64,000 nucleotides of DNA, taken from Rhodamnia argentea (Eukaryota; Streptophyta; Magnoliopsida; Myrtales; Myrtaceae). The stretch is taken from the NCBI RefSeq assembly GCF_020921035.1, contig NC_063152.1, positions 26,907,903-26,971,902 on the forward strand, read 5' to 3'. Made by a program: the position numbers and the translations under genes. The notes under the pieces are model-generated. The model saw nothing but the letters and a program-made list of their open reading frames with translations. It searched no databases and had not been told where the DNA came from. Below are positions 1 through 8,752 of the stretch, piece by piece. The stretch's first letter is position 1; each line of letters starts with the position of its first letter.

Positions 1-1
1 A

Positions 2-172
2 CCAATTAAAGAAGAGGTGTTGATCGAAGAGCCATATCCGGAAGAGGAGCTTAGCGAGGGATCGCTCGAGGAAGAGCCCCCGATGGACTACTCATCCGAG
101 GAGGTCCCAACCGAAGAATCTACCCAAGACAACGAAGATTACCTTGAAGAGGAATCGGATGAGGACAACTAA
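2..172 (+). CDS. C-terminal tail of an acidic ORF entering from the left edge
   Basis: Frame 2 is open from the window edge to a TAA at 170-172, giving 56 residues. The peptide is very rich in Glu, Asp, Ser and Pro, with repeated Glu-Glu runs, and has no motif I recognise. It is in the same frame as the DUF7745 ORF1 downstream and probably belongs to the same retrotransposon, either as the end of another ORF1-like gene or as a duplicated copy. It is partial, so no function is assigned. Confidence 0.4.
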   Translation, partial: PIKEEVLIEEPYPEEELSEGSLEEEPPMDYSSEEVPTEESTQDNEDYLEEESDEDN

Positions 173-592
173 AACATGGCGATCTCGAGGAGTTCAAAGC
201 TTAGGTTTCACATTCCATTGATCTTTTACCATTTTCATGTTTTAGTCTACATGTATAGGATTCCCTTTTCATGGGATTTCCTCTTATCTCTATCACTTTT
301 TCTCTACTAGATATCCATGTATTAGGAATCTACTTTAGTATATTTTCCTTATTTTGTTCAATTTGTTGTTTTGATCAATGGAATGTGGCTTTGGTATTTC
401 TCCTAATCATTGAGACGATCACGATCAATTGCATAATTCGCTTATTTGAAATTTAAATTAGATCTCATATTGGGTCTTTAGCCTAGATGAGATGATCTAA
501 TTTTTATTTCACTAATCGAAATATGTAATTAGATCGCATCATGCATGTTTCATGACATTGGCATCCATGCATTTTAAAGTAATCCAAGGCAA
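173..592 (+). other. Noncoding spacer inside the retrotransposon
   Basis: An AT-rich stretch between the acidic tail and ORF1. The only reading frames are short and hydrophobic, with no recognisable motif. I see no primer binding site or LTR border here. Confidence 0.5.
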
Positions 593-1918
593 TTGATTTT
601 TCAACATCATTTGAATATTCTAGACTTGATGGGGAAGAATGATATCCAAGTATTCAAGATCCCTCGAGATGAGCTCCTAGCTTGGTGGGAAAATATGAAT
701 GAAGCCAATCGGACGTACGCCAAGACACGATCGGGATATCTACTGGACTTGATGAAGATCGAATGCCCTCCCGCTTTCATCCAAGCCATGGCGCAATTTT
801 GGGATCCGATCACCGCCACATTCAATATGGAAGGACTCGAGCTCACTCCTACTCGGGAGGAGTATAGCGCCGCCATCGGAGTAGAATTTACACCTCGTCT
901 TGTCCAACCCCCGATAGGATATGAACCCCTTAGTTCCTTAGCTGAATTCCTAGATACTAGCCTCTCCGAGGTAACCCCGAATGCCAAGAGTAATTGTGGG
1001 CGTGTTTCCCTTGCTTTTCTCATAAATAGGTTCTCAAACCTTCCTGCAGATAAGGGGACTAAGTCGGGTAGGGTCTTTATCTTAGCCTTCTTTAGCTTCG
1101 TATTATTTCCTATTTCTATCACCACTTTTGATCCAATTATGGCTGTGGTAGTTAGACAGGTCTGTTGTGGGTGGGATTACTCCAACTTGATTTTAGCGTA
1201 AACCTTCATGTCTTTAAACCGTTTCCGGGCTAGGAATAAGGGAATCTTTAGGGCTTCTAGTGGATTTCTATATATGTGGTTCACTTCTCATATCAAACAA
1301 TTCAACCTTCGTATGGGTTTTATTGAAATTAGTCCTCACACCAACCCCTTTAGAACCTTTGTTCAAACTCATACTCGAGTCCCTAACCTCAACTTTAAGG
1401 ATTGGAGAGAATTTCTTAGGACCTTGAAACCAGAACAACTCCGATGGCGGCTTAAATGGCCAAGGATAAATAAGGCTCGGCTCACTTGTGGTGATGGAGA
1501 TCTAGTTCCTTTCTTGGGCTTTACCGGAGCTACAGCATATTATCCGATGAGGGTCATCGGACGGTTTGGAGCTTTACGGAAGATGCCGACACCGCCCGCA
1601 CCGAGAGTCTTCTCTTTTGACATACCGAAGGAGGTTCTCAAAGGCAAAGATAAGGAGCCGTTCGAGGCCAAAGTTGAGTGCATTAAGGATTCCCTGAAGA
1701 AATCCCGGATCGGGGATATAGAATGGCCGTAAGATATGATCGACGAGATGAACCTTCACGGGGCATCACCCGAATACATCTGCCATTTCAAGACAATTAG
1801 ACGTAGCTTTGTCGAGCCATACGTCCCGGAGTACATCGTTCCTCATATGCCCGGAGTGGAGCCCTATGTACCCGAAGATATGAGATCGCCGATTTATCAT
1901 GAAGATGGGGAGTCTTAG
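593..1918 (+). pseudogene. Ogre-type ORF1, DUF7745 / plant-mobile-domain-like protein, two premature stops
   Basis: One frame runs from about 593 (first ATG at 629) to the TAG at 1916-1918. It is interrupted only by TAA at 1199-1201 and TAA at 1730-1732, so about 430 codons once formed one protein. Visible hallmarks include LLAWWENM near the start, AQFWDPITATF followed by ELTPTREEYSA, then SLNRFR, LYMWFTSHI, WRLKWP, CGDGDLVPFLGFTGA and a PMRVIGRFGA block. These match my recollection of the DUF7745 family, which is found in plant transposon-associated ORFs and is related to the plant mobile domain. The function is unknown. Its place upstream of gag, in the same frame, fits the extra ORF1 of Ogre elements. 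The first stop falls where relatives read Ala-Glu-Thr, so it looks like a point mutation. Confidence 0.7.
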
Positions 1919-2371
1919 ATGGGGGAACTTGACCTCTCTTGGGATATTCGAGACACCCTAGATCCCAAACGTCCCGGACTTGGATAGAATCACTCCATCA
2001 AGTTTAGGATATTGAGACATTATGTCATTTTAAATTTCAAATACTCTTTGAGGTTTCGATTGTAATGAACTCGGTTGATTTTCTTATATATACATGTTGA
2101 GATGTTTCTTTTTATGATGCATCAAAACTATTGCCATGGATTACGTTTCTTTTAATTACATGATTTCCCTCGGAGAATGAGGAAAAGAGCTACTTATATG
2201 AGAATAGGGCTCATGGAGTAGTCCTTTCTCTCATTAATCGAATGAAAACATGCAATTAAAAGGATTCGGTACTTTGTTATTGCTTCCTTTCAGTATTCTT
2301 ACTGTATTTTCGTTCTTCAAAACAGGTGATTTTTAATCACGGAACAACCAAGAGACCGTATTAGAACTCGT
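1919..2371 (+). other. Noncoding spacer between ORF1 and gag
   Basis: No coding potential is evident. The segment ends in a pyrimidine-rich stretch and an AAAACAG|GT motif at about 2319-2326, just before the gag frame, which could serve as a splice acceptor. The gag frame is open from at least 2339 (ACG GAA CAA), where an ATG start may have decayed to ACG. The next in-frame ATG is at 2384. Confidence 0.35.
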
Positions 2372-2383
2372 TTGAGAACCAGA

Positions 2384-5300
2384 ATGGAGCAAGAAGAACC
2401 GAGCCCGAGGGTGGGTGTGCTCGAGACGCAAGTGAACTCGCTGGTTTCTATGATAACGGAGATGAAAGCTTTGCTGGAAGCTTCTCATGCAAGACAGCCG
2501 GCGATACCGGATCTGAACAATCCCGCTCATCCTTCATCGTCTAACACTGCTGACAAGGGGCAACCCGAAGACGCCCATCTTGTTCCAGAAGCTACTCAAA
2601 CTCCTCATGTTAATCCGCAGCCTAAAGTATCTCCCGTAGTTATTAACCTGGAGAAGGAAGAGAGAGGAAAATCTGCGGTTAAAACGGAAGAAGGGGCTAA
2701 GAGGTTGGCCAAGATCGAAGAGTGCCTGAGCGACCAAGGCTATGAGCTAGCCAGATTTGATAAGATTTCTCCTTTTGCGAAAATTGAGGTGCCGCCTGAT
2801 TACAAGGAACCGGAATTTGTCGGGAAGTACAATGGGACAGGTTGTCCCCGTGCTCATTTGAAGTATTATTTGCGCAAGATGGCGCATTACTCGGACTACG
2901 TACCTCTCCTCATGAATACGTTCCGAGAAAGTTTGGCGGGCGCCGCTTTGGCCTGGTTTATCGAGCTAGACTTAGAAGATTACGATGGCTGGGAGGATTT
3001 AGCTGAAGATTTTCTGCATCGGTACAAGTTTAACACCGCCACCGCCCCTACTCGAGAAGACTTGCTTAGAACCGTGAAGGGAAAGAACGAGCAGATCCGC
3101 ACGTATGCCCAGAGGTGGCGAGCCTTGGCGACGCAAGTTAAGCCGTCTATCCCGGAAGACGAGTTAGTTGACTTATTTCTAAAGGCACTCCCATATGAGT
3201 ACTTCGACAAGCTGAACACGTCGGGTTGTCGGACGTTCGTTCATCCGATAAAAGTGGCGGAAAGGCCGGAATGGGCCATGAGAGAAAGAAAAGCCCCAGA
3301 AGTGCCGGCAAGACGCCAATATGCATTGAGAAAAGAAAGTGGGGCGGGAGTTGACGTTGCCTTTGTACCAAATCCACCAAAGCCCAAGCAGTTCTCGAAT
3401 TCCAACCCGACGCGGGGAGGGTCGTCATGGTCGACGCAAAAGGTACAAGAACCGAGGAAGAAGCCACCTCCTAAGCGGTTCACGCCCCTTCCTAGGCCAT
3501 TATCCAAGTTGCTTCCGATGTTGTTGGAGGAGCGTTTAGTGGCGAAGGAACCGCCAAGGCCAAACCCGATGAAATATCCCGGATATGATGAAAGCCGATC
3601 GTGTGTCTATCATATGGGGGAGAGAGGACACAATGTCGACAACTGCTACATCCTAAAGCTCAAGGTGCAAGCCCTTATTGACAACCACCCGGTGGAGTTC
3701 GACAAGACGGCGCCTAATGTACAGCAGAATCCACTCCTCGATCACCAGGTGGTAGGGATGATTTTTGACGGAGAAGAAGAGAATCACCTAGAGCTCAAGG
3801 TGAACATGAGCAAACCGCGCGACATCTTGGCAATTGCTTCGTCTTATCCGAATGAAGGGGAAATGTCGATTGAACGAAAAATGTTGTGTATCTCCAAGTT
3901 AATGAGCCTCGGGATAGTTGCGGATGTCACCGACGAGACCTTTGAAGGAGGGCTTGCTTTCGTGAGTTTAGATTGGAATCGGTTCGTGATTGAGACCGAG
4001 CAAGGCGATTCCTGGAAGGTTCCTCATGAGAGTTTGATGGGGGATCTAGAGCCGATCACGAATCCCGAGCCCGAAATGGATGGAGATGACCTGAAGGCCG
4101 AGAAGACGCGTTTAGGCGATCAAAGATTCGCATTGGAGGCGCAAGGAAAGGGCGAAATTGTGGACAATTTGGGCGAAGATTCAGGGAGGTACAATTTCAA
4201 AGTTAAATACTCTGCTCCTCCTAGCTTTTTCATAAAGGCTGAGGATATTGTACCGGATGGATGGGGAGGTATGGATGAAGTTATCGAGCCGGGCGTAGTT
4301 GATGATGCTGTCAAAGTCGTACCTCATCCGAAAGATTCAGGGGCAATGAACAATACCGAGGTTATGGAGTTGTTGTCTCGCATGATGGAATACGGGGCTG
4401 ATTTCTCTCATGAATTAAAAAATTTTGCTCAACAACTGGTAGTGTTGGATCGGCCGCAGACGACGTATGAGATACACGCTGTACAACCCCGCACTCCGAG
4501 TCGTAAACATAGCTTGAGGATGATGAGATTGATTTGCCGGTTTAGGAACTTGATCGCATTGTTGATGAAAACAAAAGAACTTTTAAGCTCTTTGGCTTCG
4601 GTTGGAATCACCCCCGCTGCCGATCAAGCTATTGGATCATTTGCTTCACGGAAACTCGCTCGTCTCGAAGCAATTTTTACTAAGGCTGATTTGACCCATG
4701 AGGAGGATGAAGATCCGGGATTGGATGCATGTAGAGAGAGGATGCGAACTTCACGGGTTTATACTCCCATGGTTGAAGAGGAATTGGGGGAATATTTTCC
4801 GGGACCCCCATCGCGTGAAGTTTTTGAGCAAAGTCCTCCATCAACTTTCCGCTCTTTTGCTCATCCGGTGCGAGTGGGCGAAGAGGTTGAAAGGAGCTTA
4901 TTAACTGAAAAATTTCAAAGTGCAGAAGCTGAATCCTCAAGCAAAAGGGATAGTGAGATTGCCTTAGATCGAGGAATCTCATCGACCATTCAGAAGCACG
5001 ATGCATTTTACCCGGAGCTCGAGTGCGGATATAATTCGGAAGATTTAGATGATCTGATTGGGATGATTGGGACCGTAGCTCCCATTGTGATTAGACTGGA
5101 TAAACCGGATAGCTGCGATAGTAAAGACGAGCGCCCGGTCAAGCCGGTAGTGATTTGCTTTTCTGACGATGAGGTGGATGATGAACCAGAGGTCAAACTG
5201 GAAAAAGCGACCCCAGTGGTGATTAAAGTTCCACCTGTAGAGCCGTATAATCCAAAAGATGTTCATTGGAATTACGGAACCGGGGAAATAGATGCTGTGA

Positions 5301-6313
5301 TGAGATCGGGTAGATTTTATGCCCCACGAGAAGCTGAACCCGAAAAGAAAGAGGTGACTAAGGATGACGCCGAGAAGCTCTTGTCCATCGTCAAGACGAG
5401 CGAGTTTGAAGTGATAGAGCAATTGAGGAAAATGCCGGCCCGGATCTCTTTGCTTGATCTGTTCATTAATTCGGAAAAGCACAAACAAGCACTCCCGAAG
5501 GTGTTGAATGAGGTGCACGTCCCCGAGACAATTGATGAGGCTCGGTTGGAAAATTTTGTTGGGGCGATCTTGCTGAAGGATCAAATAAGCTTCTCGGATG
5601 AAGACTTCCCCATGGACGGGCGAGTGCACAACAAAGCGCTATACATTACAGAAGAGTGTCATGGGAAGCGAGTAGCCCATGTGTTGATAGACAATGGATC
5701 CGCTTTCAATATTTGCCCTTTGGCTACGTTAAGGAATTTGGGCATAAAAGAAGAGATGATTCGCACTTCCAAAGCAACTGTCGGGGCTTTTGATGGAATG
5801 AGGAAAAAAGTGGTTGGAGAAATCGAGCTAGACGTCGTCATAGGCCCGACCAAATTCTCTATTAATTTCCAGGTGATGGACCTTCCGAGTGCTTTTGGGT
5901 TTTTATTGGGAAGGCCATGGATTCATGTGGTCGGGGCTGTCCCTTCGAGCTTACATCAAAAGGTGCGATTCATAGTCGATGGGAAAATTGTTACCGTCCA
6001 TGGTGAGGTGGATCTCCGGTCTTATCAGAATAGTGCTATACCCTACATAGAGCCCGAGGCCAAAGAGGAGGCAAGTTATCATTCTTTGGAACTAGTGGTC
6101 GTGGTCCATACACCGGTCGGGACCAAGCTAAGAGTTCCTATTCTTTCTGAATTCGCTGCTTTACCCGCAAAAATGCTGTTGGCATATGGGTACCTTCCGG
6201 GAGATGGCCTAGGAAAATTTGGCCAAGGGATCCGCACTCCTTTACAACTCGAGTCCAATGAGCACGTAACGGGATTGGGTTTTGGAGTAGATAGCACTGT
6301 CCCGCCATTCTGA
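2384..6313 (+). CDS. Gag - aspartic protease - G-patch polyprotein of the Ty3/gypsy element
   Basis: This is an uninterrupted frame of about 1310 codons, taken here from the first in-frame ATG (the open frame extends a little upstream). A retrotransposon gag domain lies at about 2840-3220 (LKYYLRKMAHYSDYV ... AALAWFIELD ... DLFLKALP). It is followed by a single CCHC-like knuckle at about 3600-3646 (C-x2-H-x5-GH-x4-C, an irregular version). A long acidic, low-complexity linker comes next. An aspartic protease lies at about 5640-5990, with active-site DNGSA (the DSGA equivalent), a V/I-G-P block and FLLGRPWIH. A G-patch lies at about 6160-6270 (GYLPGDGLGKFGQGI). The G-patch after the protease is typical of Tat/Ogre elements. 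The frame ends at TGA 6311-6313; the RNA-binding-like continuation lies in another frame. Confidence 0.85.
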   Translation: MEQEEPSPRVGVLETQVNSLVSMITEMKALLEASHARQPAIPDLNNPAHPSSSNTADKGQPEDAHLVPEATQTPHVNPQPKVSPVVINLEKEERGKSAVKTEEGAKRLAKIEECLSDQGYELARFDKISPFAKIEVPPDYKEPEFVGKYNGTGCPRAHLKYYLRKMAHYSDYVPLLMNTFRESLAGAALAWFIELDLEDYDGWEDLAEDFLHRYKFNTATAPTREDLLRTVKGKNEQIRTYAQRWRALATQVKPSIPEDELVDLFLKALPYEYFDKLNTSGCRTFVHPIKVAERPEWAMRERKAPEVPARRQYALRKESGAGVDVAFVPNPPKPKQFSNSNPTRGGSSWSTQKVQEPRKKPPPKRFTPLPRPLSKLLPMLLEERLVAKEPPRPNPMKYPGYDESRSCVYHMGERGHNVDNCYILKLKVQALIDNHPVEFDKTAPNVQQNPLLDHQVVGMIFDGEEENHLELKVNMSKPRDILAIASSYPNEGEMSIERKMLCISKLMSLGIVADVTDETFEGGLAFVSLDWNRFVIETEQGDSWKVPHESLMGDLEPITNPEPEMDGDDLKAEKTRLGDQRFALEAQGKGEIVDNLGEDSGRYNFKVKYSAPPSFFIKAEDIVPDGWGGMDEVIEPGVVDDAVKVVPHPKDSGAMNNTEVMELLSRMMEYGADFSHELKNFAQQLVVLDRPQTTYEIHAVQPRTPSRKHSLRMMRLICRFRNLIALLMKTKELLSSLASVGITPAADQAIGSFASRKLARLEAIFTKADLTHEEDEDPGLDACRERMRTSRVYTPMVEEELGEYFPGPPSREVFEQSPPSTFRSFAHPVRVGEEVERSLLTEKFQSAEAESSSKRDSEIALDRGISSTIQKHDAFYPELECGYNSEDLDDLIGMIGTVAPIVIRLDKPDSCDSKDERPVKPVVICFSDDEVDDEPEVKLEKATPVVIKVPPVEPYNPKDVHWNYGTGEIDAVMRSGRFYAPREAEPEKKEVTKDDAEKLLSIVKTSEFEVIEQLRKMPARISLLDLFINSEKHKQALPKVLNEVHVPETIDEARLENFVGAILLKDQISFSDEDFPMDGRVHNKALYITEECHGKRVAHVLIDNGSAFNICPLATLRNLGIKEEMIRTSKATVGAFDGMRKKVVGEIELDVVIGPTKFSINFQVMDLPSAFGFLLGRPWIHVVGAVPSSLHQKVRFIVDGKIVTVHGEVDLRSYQNSAIPYIEPEAKEEASYHSLELVVVVHTPVGTKLRVPILSEFAALPAKMLLAYGYLPGDGLGKFGQGIRTPLQLESNEHVTGLGFGVDSTVPPF

Positions 6314-7081
6314 AAAATCACCATGGAGGCCGAGGCCGAGGCAAAGGCAAAAGCCATGGAAGCCGAGGACGTCGAGGAGGCCGAGGTGATTCTTTTATCG
6401 GCTCTCCCACCTGGAAAGGCAAAGCTAAAATGTTCGACAATCGGTTGAACCAATTTTTCTCTAAGGATTCTAAATGGTCGCGAGACGAGATGGTGTCCCC
6501 TCCGCAACGGACGACGACCTAACTAATCCATTCCTCGAGGACAACACCGTGAATGTGATAGTCGAATGGCTCGAGGCAAATGAAGATGTTACCGAGTAAA
6601 GAGATCTTCTCTGCAGTCCTTCCTTTATTACTAGCATTTGGTTTACTTTACTGCATTTCCGCTGTATTCTTTTTCCGCATTTTGATTTAGTGCCTTTTTA
6701 CTTTACTTTGAATGTAAAAGGAAAATGCCATTGGACCTCCGACCGTTGGTCCAAATAGCACACTTTGTAATGCGGTCCTTTTTACATCCAATAAAGCTTT
6801 TCATGTTTCATTAAGGACATGTGGAATAACAAATCAGTCTAATGATGACGCTCGTCTTCGTGAATCGAAGCTTGAAGCCCGATTTGCCATGTGCTTCCCG
6901 ATTTCCAAAATAACTCTTTTGGAACAAGGATGTCTGAGGATATGAGGACTAGTTCCATTGTCTAGATTTTCTGATTTTAAAATGTCTTTCACAAACAAAA
7001 AAGGATTTTTCCATAAAATCATCCATTATGATTTGCATATACCGATCATTTTCATGACATTTCGGGCATATCATCCCAAAC
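6314..7081 (+). other. Frame-broken linker and probable Ogre-type intron between protease and RT
   Basis: After the gag-pro stop, coding-like sequence continues in other frames. Frame 1 (6304-6522) reads a Gly-Arg/Gly-Lys-rich stretch, then KMFDNRLNQFF. Frame 3 (6474-6599) reads DDDLTNPFLEDNTVNVIVEWL and ends at TAA. From about 6600 to 7050 there is T-rich DNA with stops in all frames, including ATTTAGTGC, ACTTTACTTTG and an AATAAAG at 6790. Ogre elements are known to carry an intron between protease and RT, and this is the matching place. I cannot fix the splice sites. Confidence 0.55.
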
Positions 7082-8674
7082 ATGCATGCTAGGTTGTTAT
7101 GCAACTCCGATCATCGGGGGGATTATTCTTGCGATATAGAAGAAGAAGACGAGGGTCGGATAGCTATCCGGAGGGATTGGGTTAATTTTGAAGAATCAAA
7201 GCCTCCCACCGAAGAAGAGCCAATTGTTGTTAACATTGGAGAATCTGAAAATGTCAAGGAAGTGAAAATCGGAGGACATTTATCGCGGGCGTACGCGCCC
7301 AGGATTATCAAATTGCTCAAAGAATATCAAGATATCTTTGCATGGTCATATGCGGATATGCCAGGATTGGATCCGAACATTGTGGAACATGCGTTACCCA
7401 TTAATCCAGGATGCAAACCGGTGAAGCAATCATGCAGAACAATGAAACCCGAGCTCTCGGACAAGATTAAAGAGGAAGTGATGAAACTTCTTAAAGTTGG
7501 CTTTATTGAAGCCATTCCTTACGCGGACCGGATTGCTAATATCGTCCCTGTCATGAAGAAGGATGGGAGAATTCGAGTGTGTGTAGATTATCGGGGTTTG
7601 AATAAAGCGAGCCCAAAAGATGACTTTCCTCTACCACACATCGACGTAACGGTTGATAGTACAAATGGGTTTGAATTGTTTTCGTTTATGGACGGGTTCT
7701 CTGGATACAATCAGATATCGATGAGGAAGGAAGACAAGGCTAAGACCTCATTCACCACCCCTTGGGGAAACTTTTGTTACAAGGTTATGCCTTTTGGACT
7801 AAGAAATGCCGGGGCGACGTATCAGAAGGCCATGGTGACCTTGTTTCACGATATGATACATAAAGAGATCGAGGTATATGTTGACGACATGATCGCCAAA
7901 TCCAGCACCGGAGAAGATCACGTCCAAATATTGAGAAAATTGTTTGATCGCCTAAGAAAGTATAAGCTGAGGTTAAACCCCAACAAATGCATATTCGGGG
8001 CAAGATCTGGAAAGTTTCTCGGCTTCATGGTCATGAATAGGGGCATTGAGGTGGACCCGTCCAAAATAAAAGCAATCCTCGACATAGCCGCTCCCTCGAC
8101 AGTTAAGCAAGTGAGAAGCCTTTTGGGAAAATTGAATTACATTGCCAGGTTCATATGCCAACTCTCCGACACGGCTAGACCATTTTTCAAACTTCTGAAG
8201 AAAGGCGCCAAAGTGGTCCGGGATGCCGAATGTCATCGGGCATTGGAGAAGATCAAACAGTATTTGATTTCCCCACCAGCATCGGTACCACCTATTCCAG
8301 AATGCCCGCTAACCTTATATTTGACGATCCATCAAGAGTCGCTAGGAGCATTGTTGGCACAAACCGATCCTAAAGATGGAAAAGAGAGAGCCATTTACTA
8401 CCCGAGCAAAAAGTTCACTAACTCAGAAATGAATTATTCTCCCGTTGAAAGAACCCGTGTTGCAACAGTTTGGGTACTTCGCAGATTGAGACAATACACT
8501 TTGCATTATCACATTCAATTGGTGACAGAGAATGACCCGATTAAGTATCTGTTGGAAAAGCCAACATTGGTTGGGAAATTGGCCAAGTGGCAAGTGATGT
8601 TGTCCGAGTTTGACATAAGAAGTTCACCTCGTAAATCAGTAAAGGGACGCGCTATAGCAGATTTGCTAGCGTAA
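7082..8674 (+). CDS. Reverse transcriptase - RNase H of the Ty3/gypsy element
   Basis: The frame begins at an internal ATG and ends at TAA 8672-8674, 530 codons. The RT fingers and palm are clear: KEEVMKLLKVGFIEAI, RVCVDYRGLNKASPKDDFPLP, FMDGFSGYNQISM, FTTPWGNFCYKVMPFGL and the catalytic YVDDMIA at about 7878. These are followed by LRLNPNKCIFGARSGKFLGF and the thumb. The first RNase H (about 8300-8660) includes TLYLTIHQESLGALLAQ and AIYYPSKKFTNSEMNYSPVE, ending LLSEFDI. The catalytic Asp residues of RT are intact. The sequence is closest to the Tat lineage. The stop at 8672 lies just before the second RNase H in the same frame and looks like a nonsense mutation rather than a natural terminus. 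Confidence 0.88.
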   Translation: MHARLLCNSDHRGDYSCDIEEEDEGRIAIRRDWVNFEESKPPTEEEPIVVNIGESENVKEVKIGGHLSRAYAPRIIKLLKEYQDIFAWSYADMPGLDPNIVEHALPINPGCKPVKQSCRTMKPELSDKIKEEVMKLLKVGFIEAIPYADRIANIVPVMKKDGRIRVCVDYRGLNKASPKDDFPLPHIDVTVDSTNGFELFSFMDGFSGYNQISMRKEDKAKTSFTTPWGNFCYKVMPFGLRNAGATYQKAMVTLFHDMIHKEIEVYVDDMIAKSSTGEDHVQILRKLFDRLRKYKLRLNPNKCIFGARSGKFLGFMVMNRGIEVDPSKIKAILDIAAPSTVKQVRSLLGKLNYIARFICQLSDTARPFFKLLKKGAKVVRDAECHRALEKIKQYLISPPASVPPIPECPLTLYLTIHQESLGALLAQTDPKDGKERAIYYPSKKFTNSEMNYSPVERTRVATVWVLRRLRQYTLHYHIQLVTENDPIKYLLEKPTLVGKLAKWQVMLSEFDIRSSPRKSVKGRAIADLLA

Positions 8675-8752
8675 AGCTCTCGGTCAGAGCCAATTCCGGA
8701 TAAAACGGAAGTTAAAGATCAAGTCCTGGCATTAACGTAAGACAAATGGACC

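Noticed and set aside
607..1125. 172-codon minus-strand frame opposite ORF1
   Set aside because: Shadow of the ORF1 frame; no motif of its own, while the + strand reads a family-like protein.
5045..5629. 194-codon minus-strand frame opposite gag-pro
   Set aside because: Shadow within the intact gag-protease frame.
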